A stretch of 64,000 nt of DNA from NCBI GenBank assembly GCA_945859605.1, contig OX243817.1, forward strand, positions 30,783,407 through 30,847,406. Direction: 5' to 3'. The position numbers and the translations under genes are program-made. A model generated the notes under the pieces. It had not been told where the DNA came from and did not search any database. It saw only the letters and a list, made by a program, of their open reading frames with translations. Positions 36,270-49,626 of this stretch are shown one piece after another. This DNA comes from Lumbricus rubellus (Eukaryota > Annelida > Clitellata > Crassiclitellata > Lumbricidae). Positions within the stretch are counted from its first letter, which is position 1; every line of letters starts with the position of its first letter.

Positions 36270-36660
36270 AGGCTGTCATATTAACGACTAAAAACGGAGT
36301 CTTCAGAAATTCTGACGACTAAAAAAGGTGTCTTAAAAAAGTTTGACGATTAAAAAAAGGTGTCTTCAGAAATGTTGGCAGCTAAAAATAAAGGTGTCTT
36401 CAGAAATTTTGATGACTAAAAACAGGTGTCTTAAAATATTTTGACAGCTAAAAAAGACTAGTGTCTTCAGAAATTTAGACGACTATAAAAAGGTGTTTTC
36501 AGAAGTTTTGACGACTAAAAAAGTGTTTTCAGAAATGTTGACATCCAAAAAAGGTGTCTTTAGAAATGTTGACATCCAAAAGAAGGTGTCTTTAGAAATG
36601 TTGACAGCTAAAAGGTGTCTTCAGAAATTTGAAGACTAAAAAAAGGTGCATAAAATTTTT
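36270..36660. repeat. Irregular ~33-bp tandem array
   Basis: About ten units of the form gactaaaaaaggtgtcttcagaaatttt with length and sequence variation. The same array type occurs at 52915-53540 in another hAT element. Irregular spacing and unit decay rule out CRISPR. Confidence 0.8.
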
Positions 36661-38449
36661 TAAGTATACTGTCATATGGGTAGGCCTACTATATAGAAAA
36701 ACCCCAGGGGCATGTCATATGTAGGGGATTTTACGGGTACAACCAGCGGCGGCGCCAGGATTTCAGGTTTGGGGGCTGAAACCCCAAACCCTTTCTCCCA
36801 GAGACGCAAGTAGAACATTTTCCTTAAGGGCGAAAATTTTGCATGCTTTGGAGACGCGAAGCTGCGAGTGCCGAATGCACGAAGCTCACACTGACTAGGG
36901 GGTCTGGGGGAGCGTCGTAAGCTCCCCAACGGGGTCTGGGGCGGAGCCCCAGAAACCAGCGCGTCTTTCGCTGTTGACATCGACAGGAGCACGTTTCAGG
37001 CTCTTGTTTACTAATTGTATATGAACAATAAAGTTCTGAAATTTTTCTAACTTTCCACATTGCAATAATAGCATTTTGAGCTGTCATTTTTTACTAAATA
37101 GCTTATAATTTCATTGCTGAAAGTCTTGGATTATGACTTCAAAAGTGTCCCCTTGTAAGCCATTGTTTAAATTTTCGGATATGAGCACTTTAATGGTAAC
37201 ATTTTAAGCTGTCATCTCAACAAATTTATCATAATTATTTCATTGCTGAAAGAAATGGTTCATGAGTTCAACAATGTTCCTCCACGTTGTATAAATTATT
37301 GGTGATTATGCACCTAGGACTGCGCAGGTCAGCGGCCATGTGGTCGTTTACCGACCTCTCTGTCATTTCGACGGACTATTTCATCAAAACGCAGAATTTT
37401 CACAGTTGTTTCAGCCAGTTTGGAGTTTTCTGCTTCTAGACTCGCGTACTGGACTTTTCGTTGGATTTCTCGAGGATTTTGCGCTGGTTAGAGGGTTTTT
37501 GTTGTTAGTCGCGTTGGCCACGTGAGTGCATCAGCGACCATCCCTATGATGCACAGACAGCACAGCCGAGTCGTACCATACGCCGTGCGTGTACGCCGCT
37601 GCAAACCGGTATTTACATCGCCGGAGGACGGCTCACGCGGGTCAGAGCATGGACTGACCTCGACTGCAGCTGTCAACGGCGGCGCTTCCAACTACCGACC
37701 GACAAGCGACGAATGCCTTCTACTACGCGCATCCTTGCTGGAGCTTCAACGATTAACCGGACGGGAGTCATCTACCACCTACCAGAGACTCTGATCAACC
37801 ACGCCATCTACCAGCTCTACGGGAATCTGATGGTCAACTCTACGTGTTTGCGAGGGCTTGCCACCGGTGACTCTTTCAGCTAACTGTGTTTTGTTTTGCA
37901 ACTTGTTGTTATTTTTTGCTCGCTATGACTGTTAACTTAACATCATTTCGGCTAGTTAGTGCAGAGAGCGCCTTTGAGTAGAGTCGTCACTGACTCTGTG
38001 AGCGGCGCTATAAAAATGTTCAATTACAATTACAATTACAATTATTGAATTCCACACTGCAAGGGTATACAAGTTTTGCTGCCATCCTGGCGAAATTGTT
38101 CATGATGGATAAATAGTAGATAACACTCTAGATTCGTCTAGAAATTTACAATGACATTTTTTAGATACATGTATTTTTGAAATATTGGGGAACAGCATCT
38201 CCGTCCACAACCACAAACTTTGGGGTCTCGTGGGCCGTCCCATGGCCCCCAAGTCTCCGCCCATGACTTATGTTGCTAAATGAAAACCCCATTTCCCAAT
38301 GTATAGTTGTGTAGAACTACCGGCGTAGCCCCTCTGGAGGCCGGGCGGGCTGGACATGGTGGACATAACCTCATCACGGTCTGCGGTGCATTCTATTAGC
38401 ATAACCAACGACGCGCTATTGTAGCGAAATTCAAAATTGCTGTCCTTGT

Positions 38450-38935
38450 GAATCTCAGCCCCTTCCTTCCCAAACCCGGACTCAACACCCTTCTCCCACC
38501 AGCCCGGACTCACACCGGGCCAAACCTCAGCCCCTTCCTTCGCCAGCCCGGACTCACACCGGGCCAAACCTCAGCCCCCTTCCTACGCCAGCCCGGACTC
38601 ACACCGGGCCAAACCTCGGCCCCTTCCTCCGCCAGCCCGGACTCACACCGGGCCAAACCTCAACCCCTTCCTCCGCCAGCACGGACTCACACCTGGCCAA
38701 ACCTCAGCCCCCTTCCTTCGCCAGCCCGGATTCACACCGATCCGGACCTCAGTCCCCTTGTCCCGCGCAGACCTCAGCCCCCTTTTCTCCCGCCGCCTCG
38801 GACCTCCAGCCCCCTTCCCCCGCTAGCCCGGGCTCAGACTGGTCCGGATCTCAGCCCCTTCCCCCGCTAGTTCGAACCCTCCAGTCCTCTTCCATCTTCC
38901 AGACCCGCCCGGTCCTCAGACCGGTCGGTACCTCA
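38450..38935. repeat. GC-rich minisatellite, ~50-bp units
   Basis: About seven to nine units around gccagcccggactcacaccg with cctcagccccctt. The open frame 38448-38870 is made of these units and is not a gene. Confidence 0.85.
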
Positions 38936-39504
38936 GCCCTCTGTCCCCTGCAGGGTATAAATAAGAGGACTTATGCATGCTAGTGTTGAGTCGCAGAGAG
39001 AGTCGATGTCCCGGAGTCGAGCCCAGTCGCAATTGATGTCTCACAATCCTGTGAGTCGATGTATGACCGTCCGCCGCAGTTGAGGTCCGAAAATAAGATA
39101 ATAATGATAACTTTTAAGCCGATACATGGACATTCATTAAGCCGATACATGGACATTCATTGTTTTTTGCTTTGGGATGAGGCTGAGTCACATTTAGGGG
39201 CTTAGCCCCCTAACCCTCTCTTCTGGTGCCGCCAATGGCATAAAAATCTACAGTTCTACACTATGATAATATAGTTGGTTTCGTTGCCGTTGGTCATTGT
39301 CTAGTTTTCTTACTACGAAGTAATCCGTTTTAGGCATTTTCAGCTTTTGGTTTGGGGGGGCTGAGCCATGTTTAGGGGGGGGCTTAGCCCCCTATCCCAC
39401 CCCTGGCGCCGCCACTGGCTAGTATAGAATAATTGAATCCATGCAAATGTTCACAATTATAATAAAGAGAGGTTTTTCTCGTCATGAGTCAGACGAGTTT
39501 ACTT

Positions 39505-39507
39505 TAG

Positions 39508-39569
<62 letters not shown>

Positions 39570-39735
39570 ACATCGTTATCCATGGATTAACAACCCGTAG
39601 GTGTCCAACGCCACTCTCTGTCTGAGTCTGTCTCGCATCATGCTTCCCAGCTTCAACCGGTCCGGTCAGCAGGTCTGCTCCAAACCATTACCATCTTGGA
39701 GTAGCTAGACCCCCTTTTCCGATTGAAGAGAATAT
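39505..39735 (-). mobile_element. LINE 3' end with (ATG)n tail
   Basis: A (CAT)n run (39509-39568) is followed by cccgtaggtgtccaacgcc, nearly identical to cccgtaggtgtccgatgcc at the 3' end of the LINE at 48640-49626. On the minus strand this is a very short, 5'-truncated LINE end with a GAT/ATG-type tail, lying between two hAT elements. Confidence 0.6.
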
Positions 39736-39906
39736 TGGGAAAGAGGCACGAAGGACAACCTTAGCATAGCCTAAGGATAATTACAAGATAATAACGTAAA
39801 ACAAACATAGGCCATGTTGTCCCTTTGTTCACAAACGATCATAAAGAGTCATTAAAATTCTGTTTTAATATTCTATACAGCACTCACGCTATATTAGAGT
39901 CTACAT

Positions 39907-40818
39907 CAGTGCTGTCCAACCTGCGGCCCGCGGGCCGCATGCGGCCCGCGAGATGATTTCAAGTGGCCCGCCAGAGCTCACTGAATTTTTTGCACTTTGT
40001 GCAAAATGAAGTAAAGGACAAAGTCAGTGGTCGACTTGAATGTTTTTTAGTGATATTGTAACGGTTGCCGTGATTTAGACAGGTACCTGCATGCATGGCG
40101 GTCAATCCGACAACTATATAGGTCCTAATTAATTTCATCTTTTTATTCAGGGGTTATTAGGTCTCCGTAGTCTATCAGTTGATTGACACACGATTCCTGA
40201 CTTTAACAACTCTTAGTCCTGTTCTCAACTATGCACACCGTCCCAAACCGCTCGAAGTCCGTTACTAAAATGCATAATACAGAGTTTTTCCAGGACGTCT
40301 GCAGAGGCTGTGACCGTTCCTCTTTAGAGATAGACCGGTTCTAGTCCCAAGGTTTGGAAGGAAAAACCGAGGAGTCTCCAAGGCCGACAAAATGGCTATG
40401 TCTTCGGCTCTTTCTCGGCCGACGACTATGGCTGCCCCTCAAACCGAAGACTCTTGCTTTGGCGATGAGTTTTTACAATAGTCAAAGTAGGATGATGGAA
40501 ATCTGCTCAGCCATTAAGTAGAGCTGAGCCAACAAAACTGTGGCTATAGGCGACGAACTGAAAGACGAACTGAGTGCAAGGGATGGATAGGACTAAAAAG
40601 ACCCTCTTATAGCCTACTTTTTGGTGCTAAAAAATCACGTTTCATGTCAAACATGGCATGTGTAAACATGCCTTATTACTCATTTATATCACTCATTCTA
40701 CATTAGTTAATTGTTATCAAAAAATCTTAGCTGCTGTTTTTGAGTTTACTGTTGCGGCCCTCGGCTTCAGAAGTATTGCTTCTGCGGCCCATGGTGCCAA
40801 AAAGGTTGGACAGCACTG
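39907..40818. mobile_element. hAT element with 8-bp target duplication
   Basis: Ends cagtgctgtccaacct and aggttggacagcactg; duplication gtctacat at 39899-39906 and 40819-40826. GC-rich subterminal ggcccgcgggcc-type palindromes. 912 bp, no coding region recognised. Confidence 0.92.
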
Positions 40819-41370
40819 GTCTACATTATAGCGAAATATATACAATAAACTGGTTTAGTGTAGGCTAAGCATCATGATTTCATGATTTAGCCTAATCATA
40901 GGCAACTTCACTGTACGGTATCATTGTTAACTTGCCAGCCTTCTCTACTGAGCTTCTCTAACAAGTTATATTATTTTAGAATAGTGCAAGTTAGCCTGCC
41001 TATAATTATGTTTTTAAAATTCTCCATTAAAATCATATTCTATGAAAATTAAATAGAGGCCTATAAATGTTAAACGATGCTCACAGGTTCCCGGTACAGG
41101 CTGAGTGTTTCTGAGAGGAGTGCGTTCGTCCAGTTGTCCAGTGACGTCATAATTAGTCGAATCTAATGAGCCAAAATAATTATAGGTAAAATATAATCCA
41201 AGTAAAGCTAATCTAATCTTTTTTCTTTCAGCTTGCACTACGGCTGCCCTGCTAGCGGAACGCTAGGTTCCTTAGGGTATATTAGATCTATAGCAACTCA
41301 TTATTGTAGCCTGCAATTTGTCTTTACAATGTAAACTGAACTGAAACGATGTACAATGAAACTTGATTAG

Positions 41371-41414
<44 letters not shown>

Positions 41415-41539
41415 CAATCCCAATCTCAGACGATCCTCGTTCTCATATCGTTCTCAGCTCATAATTATATTATCTAAGCTCATTTCATTGCTTATCTGAC
41501 ATTATAATTACACTTGTTCATTCATTCGTTCATTCATTC

Positions 41540-41768
41540 ATTCATTCAGAGCATTTATATAGCGCCCCTTCAAGAAACTACTCAAAGGCGCTCCCAGCCC
41601 AACCACGAACAAAGAAAAAAGACTTGAGGGACTTGTAGAACGCAGCCGGATGGACCACAAGTAGTGAGCGAAGCGTGACCGGGAGGTCATTCCAGACAGT
41701 AGGCCCCATGACCGAGAAAGCACGGCGCTGCTTGATAGCCAAGCGAGCCCGCGGGACCAGAAGCTCAC
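41540..41768 (-). mobile_element. CR1/L2-like LINE 3' end
   Basis: Minus-strand translation gives RAFSVMGPTVWNDLPVTLRS, then a FYKSLKSFLFVRGWAG ending, the classic C-terminus of CR1/L2 LINE ORF2, then stop and the shared tail (gcgccccttcaag and gcatttatatagcg on plus) with an attc-repeat end. It is the best-preserved LINE source for the SINE tail in this window. Confidence 0.75.
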
Positions 41769-42005
41769 CTTTTAATGTAATGTAAGCTTACAGTTTTGCA
41801 TCTAATGTAATGTAAGCTTACAGCTTTGCATCCAAAACGTTGCATTTGTTGTGCGTCAAGCTTAATGACAAGTATTGCCAATTGATGTTGCATGGATACT
41901 CGGGTCCAACGACTTCCATCTAGTAGGCCTACCTGCATTGCTTTAATCATGTTAATCAGGTAAACATTTCAAGTTTGCCGTAGCATTCTAGTGTAGAACA
42001 TCATT

Positions 42006-42074
42006 GCCGTTTGGTTAGAGCGCCCGCCTTTTAGCGCGAACAGTAAGGGTTCGATCTCTGAGGTCGTCAAACTG
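42006..42074 (+). mobile_element. tRNA-like SINE head or tRNA pseudogene
   Basis: Shows an A-box-like ttggttagagcg and a B-box gggttcgatctc spaced as in a tRNA, but I could not pair a convincing acceptor stem, and no standard SINE tail follows. Most likely a SINE head or dead tRNA. Confidence 0.4.
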
Positions 42075-42715
42075 GTCCCGATAGAACCTTCAGCATGTCA
42101 TGCTCATCTCGCAAATGCTCAATGCCAAAGTTTGATGCTTGCTTATTAGACAATGACATCCAATAAAATATATGTTCAGTAGCAAGACCTTAGTTTGACT
42201 GGCACCAAAACTAGGACCAAGTCAGCTTCAACGAAAATATGCCGAAAATTTTGCATACCCCACACCCCGCCAAGGTTTCGAAAGTGAGGGATCGAAATAT
42301 ATGAAAAATAGTAGACTTCAAGTTCAGCTAGATTACTTTATAGAATTTATATTAAATTGGAAGTAGTTCTACATTCGATTTCTAACTGAAATCCAGCGCG
42401 ATCAAAATAAGCATCAACGCGTTAGAGCAAACGTGGAAGCTGAAAAAATGGAACCATAGGTCGAAGCAAACAATCTGATCCCAAAGGGTGCGTCCAGAAG
42501 CATTGCAGATGGTATACGCCTGCAATGAGTATTAACTCTCTTTAGTTGAGGCTCTGGTGGTCACGGGTGTCTAAAGGTATCTGGTCAATGGGTTGCAACA
42601 ATTGCAACCAAGCGTTGAACAAGAACTGCTATTTCGCGACTGCAACATCATATTGCTAACAGTACTGTTGTGGAGAATGTGTTCAGTCTTGTACAGTCTA
42701 TATAATTATACTCAC

Positions 42716-42826
42716 GCGTTTCAACCCTGCAACAACAACACCACAGCAGAACAGAGACGATTATGAGAACGACGACGACAACAGAAACCTCGATAATCGT
42801 TTCTGTCATTCGATCAATTTCTGCTC
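42716..42826 (-). CDS. Orphan transmembrane exon candidate
   Basis: On the minus strand, acceptor TTATTATCAG is followed by 111 nt open in one frame and donor GTGAGT (phase 1 to 1, the usual phase of modular receptor exons). It encodes an acidic/polar lead (EIDRMTETIIEV), a hydrophobic run VVVVVLIIVSVLLW and then CCCCR, as expected of a single-pass segment with juxtamembrane cysteines. No other exon of a host gene could be tied to it. A possible upstream exon with two cysteines lies at about 43863-43998 on the same strand, but its splice sites are weak. No function is proposed. Confidence 0.4.
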
Positions 42827-42939
42827 CTGATAATAAAAATCAGTAACTATAATCACATGAAAGATTGAAAGTGACAAATTAAGGGTAGTCAGATTTGTGA
42901 ATAATGTAAATAATGGTTGACCGGACAAAACTGTACGGA

Positions 42940-43415
42940 CAAAATGGTAGGGAGAAAATGAAAGCTGGATTAGTGAATTTTTGTATATGAAATAGAAGCT
43001 GGATTAATGAAAAGATGCATATGAAATGGAAACTGGATGAAGGCTCTGTATGGATATTTTTATAGATGAAATGGAAGCTGGATTGCTGAAAATAACGCTT
43101 TAGATAGGCCTATAGAAGCTGTATTAGGTTATTTTCATAGCTGCAATAGAAGCTGGATTAATGAAAGATGCATTACAAATGGAGGTTGGTTTAAGGATTC
43201 TTATGGCTGAAAATGAAGCTGCATGCATCGTGAAACACATGAATGAAAGACATCAATCCAGCTTCCATTTCTCAAGCATTTTTTTGCCAATCCGGCAACC
43301 TTTTCTCAAGTTTTTTTCTTCACTAGAGCTGTATTTCATCCACAAAATAGCCATCCACCCTCTATTTCAGCAAAAAATACCCTCATCCAGCTTCAATTTA
43401 TCTGTACCGTTGTGT
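42940..43415. repeat. Repeats of gaagctggatta with inverted counterparts
   Basis: Units with atggaagctggattaatgaaa recur at 42960-43190; the reverse form (atccagcttccattt, atccagcttcaattt) is at 43256 and 43385. The outer edges gtacggacaaaatgg and ctgtaccgttgtgtccgta are also roughly inverted, suggesting a decayed foldback element. Confidence 0.5.
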
Positions 43416-44454
43416 CCGTATGCATGCATGCATGCATATATACATGGTACATACTGTCGCATACCAGGTCTTACCCTAGACGCTTTATAAACTCAGGGAT
43501 TCGTAATGGGTGATCAAGAATGATTACTAGAATTGACCTACAACAAGAACAAGCTGTATTTCATTTTTGATGTATATTATAAATATCAACATTCAACAGT
43601 AAATAATATTCAATACCCTAACTACCTATTGTGGCGTATTTATCTACTAAAATATTATGAAGTTGTGCTTAGCTTCCTCAAGAGTTCCTTTCTTGAGTAG
43701 ATGATGAGGTCCTTGTCCTTGACACAGGGAAACTGGATTGAAAGGAAAGATGGGAAGAAAGGTCGCTTCTCCCTGGCTGCCCTCGGTCGCCGTTTCACCA
43801 CCGCGTCGTCTTCGTTCTTCTGTGAGCACTGGCTACTCACACGTCTTCTTCACTTCTGCTTCGTCGTCGAATCACCACTTCTTCTCGTTACTTCGAAACT
43901 CCAATCGCAACTGGTTCTCGCAATGTTTCTCGATCCCAAGATCGATGCCGAGCGAAAATTGACTTTGTTCGCTATTACAGTCCGACTTAAACTTCGAACA
44001 TTTCTATCTTACCCAGGTACTACGTTCCCTAGGATTTACAGATCAGCAGTGGAATAAACGTACAATAAGTCCCGTTTTTCACACTCAAATAAATGTCATC
44101 GGCGCATTCTGAATTAACGTTTTTGGTTGACAAATCGCAAAATGTCTGCCATTCTTTTCAGAATCTCATGCCCGAATCCGACCACGTGACTCTTCGGCTG
44201 CTCACAGTGTTGACGATCGTCTGCTGCGCGAAACGCTGTTTTCGTGCCTCCTCAAGCGTTGACTGATTTTTGTAGCGCATTTGTGTTTGTGATTTCTACT
44301 GTTATATTCGCTAATGCCACAATTCAATTTATTAATTATCTATTAAATACGCCAATTAATTGTCTAGCTTAACTGTTACTTAGTATTAATAATTACACAG
44401 GTTATTAGTTAATTGATTCGTTTGTTAAGGAGCGTTTATTCGCTACACATACAT

Positions 44455-45228
44455 TCATACATGCATGCATGCATACATAGCATACAATCATACATACATA
44501 CATACATACATACATACATACATACATACATACATACATACATACATACATACATACATACATACATACATACATACATACATACATACATACATACATA
44601 CATACATACATACATACATACATACATACATACATACATACATACATACATACATACATACATACATACATACATACATACATACATACATACATACATA
44701 CATACATACATACATACATACATACATACATACATACATACATACATACATACATACATACATACATACATACATACATACATACATACATACATACATA
44801 CATACATACATGCATGCATGCATGAATACATGCATGCATGCATGCATACATACATACATACATACATACATACATACATACATACATACATACATACATA
44901 CATACATACATACATACATACATGCATACATGCATACATGCATACATACATACATACATGCATACATACATACATACATACATACATACATACATACATT
45001 CATACATACATACATACATACATACATACATACATACATACATACATACATACATACATACATACATACATACATACATACATACATACATACATACATA
45101 CATACATACATACATACATACATACATACATACATACATACATACATACATACATACATACATACATACATACATACATACATACATACATACATACATA
45201 CATACATACATACATACATACATGCATA
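44455..45228. repeat. Long (ATAC)n microsatellite
   Basis: About 770 bases of catacata with scattered catg units. The frames of up to 517 codons here are repeat artefacts. Confidence 0.97.
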
Positions 45229-45249
45229 CCATTACCGTGACCACAGCAA

Positions 45250-45860
<611 letters not shown>

Positions 45861-46594
45861 CTCAAATGGAATGCATGGGAAGCATGGGGGCAGGTCTTGT
45901 GAACAGACTTCAACAAAGGCAGATTATGCTGGGAGCATGGGAGTGCAGAGTGAGACACACAGACAGAGACCTAGTCTAGTCAAGCACAGAGACAGATACA
46001 CAGACTACCCTTACCAACTTCCAGAAACACTTGACTTAAGAAGACAGCAAGCACGTGATACATGGCCATGTAAAAATCGTTCACCTGAAAAGGTACATAG
46101 TTCAATTTGACAGGTACAAATAGAAGTTCCTTAGAGTAGTCTAGCTAGCAAACACCTAGAGCGGGTATAAATTAGAATCTATTATTATTATTATTAATAA
46201 TATTATTAATTCTTCCACGGCCTCAGGCCTATCATTAGTTAAACAGTTAGATTACACTTAACATTATTTTGTTTGTTTATTGCACACCCATACGCAAGTC
46301 AAACAGTATAAACGTGACTCAATAGCCTAAATAGAGTGCAATAGGAATCAGGAAAAGCAACCGGCTTTTACAATCCTGACCCCTAGCTCAATTACTATTT
46401 TTAATTAATTATTTAGTACATAACTGAAAGTAATAGGGATAAACGTACAATGCAATAATAAAAATAAGAATAATTATAATATTAAATAATAATAATAAAT
46501 AAGTAAGTAAGTTCGCTTGCTATACAATGTCATAGCTACATTGTACAGTACACACCCCTGCGAACCGAACAATATAGCACTAGAGACGGAACTA

Positions 46595-47812
46595 CACCGT
46601 GATTCAAAAAAACTAAGCCAAATTGTTTTTCTTATATATCTAATGCCTGATAACATATCACGCTAACATTTTAAAAATATTTAGAAAATTGGACCAAGAA
46701 TATGATTCCAAAATTTCATGAGATAAAGTTGAACGAATAAAAAAATATGAATATTTAAACTTCAGATGCCGAAATTTCTGTTTACAAGCAATTTTCTGTC
46801 AGATTCAATAAAAAGTAAGCCAAAATGTTTTTCTTATATCTCTAATGCCTGATAATTAGTCATGCTGAAATTTTCCAGATAGGCCTATTTAGAGAAGTGA
46901 CCCAAGAATAGGATTCCAAGATATTATGTCATAAATGTGAAAGGATAGAAAGGTATGAATATTTAAACTTCATCTCCAAAAATGTCAGTTTTCAGCATGT
47001 CTGTTATGGTGTTCGTTGCGGTTTCGATGCTTTATAGTTCCCAATTTTGATCTTTAGGGATCCTGGAGTAAAATTAACGGGGTATATTATCGCAATGTTC
47101 TGCTGTCACAACATCCTCCACCTGTTATCAGCCCCAGAACGCTGTTTTCTTTTTTCAACAGAACAGCGCCAGCCCACAGAGCCAAGGAAACCATAGAAAT
47201 GCTGACAAGAGAGACGCCAGACATCGTTTCTCCCACATTATGGCCTCCGAACAGCCCAGATTTGAATCATGTCGACTATAAAGTGTGGAGCATGCATGAT
47301 GCAAGGCGGAGTCTAGCAAACAACTATCCATGATATAAACGATCTGAAGCAACGCTTGTTGGAAGTGTGGGATGGCCTGGACAAGGATCATCGACGATGC
47401 TGTTGCCCAATGCATGGTGCAAGCGCCTCCAGGTTTGCGTGCACGCAGGAGGAGGACATTTTGAGCATGTTGTTTAATTAAAAAATCAAACCATACTGTC
47501 GGGTCATATTGTCAGTTCAATTCTCTACACATCTGGAAAAATTTTAGAATGCTCAATCATTAGGCCTAGGCATTGGAGATAATAAGGAAACATTTTATTG
47601 AATCTGACAGAAAATTGCTTGTAAACTGAAATTTCGGCATATAATGTTTAAATATTCATATCTTTTTATCCGTTCAACTTTATCTCATAAAATTTTTGAA
47701 TCATATTCTTTGTCCAATTCTTTAAATATTTGGAAAAAGTTAGCATGATATGTTATCAGGTATTAGAGATATATGAAAAACAGTGTGGCTTAGTTTTTTT
47801 TGAATTACGGTG
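46595..47812. mobile_element. Tc1/mariner element with decayed transposase
   Basis: Long inverted ends (caccgtgattcaaaaa and ttttgaattacggtg, extending about 70 bp) flanked by TA. 47150-47470 on plus encodes a transposase C-terminal remnant: APAHRAKETIEML, then WPPNSPDLNHVDYKVW. The Asp normally found before APAHR reads Thr, a stop follows about 15 codons later, and the N-terminal half is missing. The subterminal sequence is repeated inside (46805-46990). 1218 bp, inactive. Confidence 0.85.
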
Positions 47813-48434
47813 TATATTGTCATGCATGTCAATATGGGACGAAGGTGAACCTGACCTAATTAAGCTAATTACTGTATTAATTAACGCCTTTATCGAAATA
47901 CACAAGTCAGCAAGCGATGGGTTATTTTGGAGCGACACTGCCATGTTGCGGTGATATCGAGAAGCTGGAAAAATATTTCTTTTTGGGAGAAGAACAGAAT
48001 GTGAGGGTCGAGCTTCAAGCAGAGAGACATCCATCTCTTTCAGGGTATTTCAAAGTTAGTCAAACCTGGAAAAAACCTGGACCAAATCCTTGTCAATATC
48101 AGATACGGCAGAGTGTTGCATAGACCATCGTAGCACGTAATTCGACCCCGATGAAGACAAGCTGGAGATCTGAATGAGTGTCAGAAATTTTGAAGACTTT
48201 AGTTCTGTCAAGATGCTGGGCCGAGAAACAAATCGAAAAGTTTGGAATGGTTTTTATCCGTAAAATTTAACCCCTAGTTTCTCCAACAGATTCCCACACT
48301 GCACATTAACTGAGGCAACCCTATTGCCTTCGTACATTTTCATTTCGTCCAACTATACCGCCACTGAGTATTATAATTCGCTACGGACTCCTCCACTTCC
48401 CACCCCACAGATTTTCCATTCAAAATTGAAGCGT

Positions 48435-48499
48435 GTTGGTAATGGCGATGATGATCATGATGATCATGGTGATGATGATGATGGGGATGATGGTGGTGG

Positions 48500-48534
<35 letters not shown>

Positions 48535-48635
48535 GTGGTGATGATGACGGTGATGATGGTGGTGAGGAGGATGGTTGTTTTTGGTGGTGGTGATGATGAT
48601 CATCATGATTATTATGATCATCATCATCATCATCA
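48435..48635. repeat. (GAT)n microsatellite at a LINE 3' end
   Basis: gatgat runs with ggt variants, turning to atcatc near 48600, directly next to the LINE 3' end at 48640. Confidence 0.93.
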
Positions 48636-48639
48636 GGAA

Positions 48640-49626
48640 CCGTGGGCTCAGCGCCCGTAGGTGTCCGATGCCTTCTTCACCAGGTCCTTCCATTTTCTCC
48701 TATCCAGCGCCGCTCTGCTCAGCTCCTGAAGCGAGGCTCTGCCCCATTCGGAGATGTCGTCGAGCCATTCCCTGTGCGGACGTCCTCTCTTGTTTGTTCC
48801 GTCCATACGTCCGAACATCAGTGCTTTGATCTTTCTGCTGTTGTCCATTCTGCAGATGTGCCCGAACAATCCTAGTTTCCTGCTGATCAGCTTTTGCATG
48901 ATATTTTCCTTCAGCTGCACTCGTTTGTATAGTTCTGTGTTGTTTACCTTCTGCATCCACCCTATTCTTAGTATTTTCCTGTAGCACTTTCTTTCGAAGG
49001 CCATGAGTCTTTGTTCGATGTATTTTGTTATCACCCAGGCCTCACACCCATATAGCAGAGTGCTGAAAATACATGTCTGTAGAACCTTCTTTTTCGTTGT
49101 CGTTCCTATGGCCTTGCTTCTCCAAACCTTCTCCATTGCCTTCAGTGATGTTGCTGCCTTTGCCAACCTAGTTTGCACCTCCCTCCTGATGTCCAGATCA
49201 TAGGTCGTGTTGCTCCCGAGATATGTGAAATGTTCTACATTCTCCAGCGAGTTTCCGTCTATGACTAGTATCTCGGTGGGATTCTTTTCACCAAATGCTA
49301 GCGTTTTCGTTTTTTCGAAGTTCATACTGAGGCCATATCTCTTGCTCTCTTCATTCAGCTCTCGAGCTGTTTCTTCCAGCCTTTTCGCATCTCCGTCTAT
49401 AAGGTCGATGTCGTCTGCAAACGCAAGGTTATTAATATTTGTGCCACTTATTACTACTCCTCCTTCTTTGTCTCGAATCTTGTCCAGGACTCTTTCCAGT
49501 ACCAAGATGAAGGTGTTCGGCGATATCGGGTCTCCCTGTCTTGTACCTCTGTTTGTTGCGAACCATTCTCCCCGGTCACCACCTATTTTCACTGCTGCTG
49601 TTGCATTGCCGTTTATTATGATCATG
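48640..49626 (-). mobile_element. LINE reverse transcriptase, 5'-truncated, between GAT microsatellites
   Basis: About 320 codons on the minus strand show a LINE reverse transcriptase C-terminal half: RGTRQGDPISP (about 31-41), LAFADDIDL with FADD in place of YADD (74-77), KTKTLAFG, LLYGCEAW and the basic GRPHREWLDD end. It belongs to a different family from the copy at 13927-15310. It starts abruptly at a GAT/GAC array (49620-49745), and its 3' end runs directly into a GAT/ATC array (48435-48635), as expected for LINEs with (GAT)n-type tails. The plus-strand frame 49207-50007 is antisense to it. Confidence 0.85.

Larger units (their letters stand above)
35759..39417. mobile_element. Large hAT element with nested insertions
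   Basis: Ends cagtggcggcgcc and ggcgccgccactg; target duplication gctagtat at 35751-35758 and 39418-39425, which defines a 3.66-kb insertion. Inside are further ends of the same kind (36746 and 39220-39235), another hAT-like pair of ends (36126 cataggcggagac and 38265 gtctccgcccatg, no matching duplication), a repeat array, a SINE-tail element (37965-38045) and a minisatellite. No transposase seen. Confidence 0.82.

Noticed and set aside
36270..36660. CRISPR-like repeat array.
   Set aside because: Units vary in length and sequence, there are no distinct spacers, and the setting is animal DNA inside a hAT element.
36126..38265. A single 2.1-kb hAT insertion bounded by cataggcggagac and gtctccgcccatg.
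   Set aside because: The flanking octamers (tttactat and acttatgt) differ, so the ends may come from two different insertions within the larger nest.
43701..44057. Plus-strand 118-codon frame as a membrane protein gene.
   Set aside because: No splice support, no motif, and the better but still weak coding hints are on the opposite strand.
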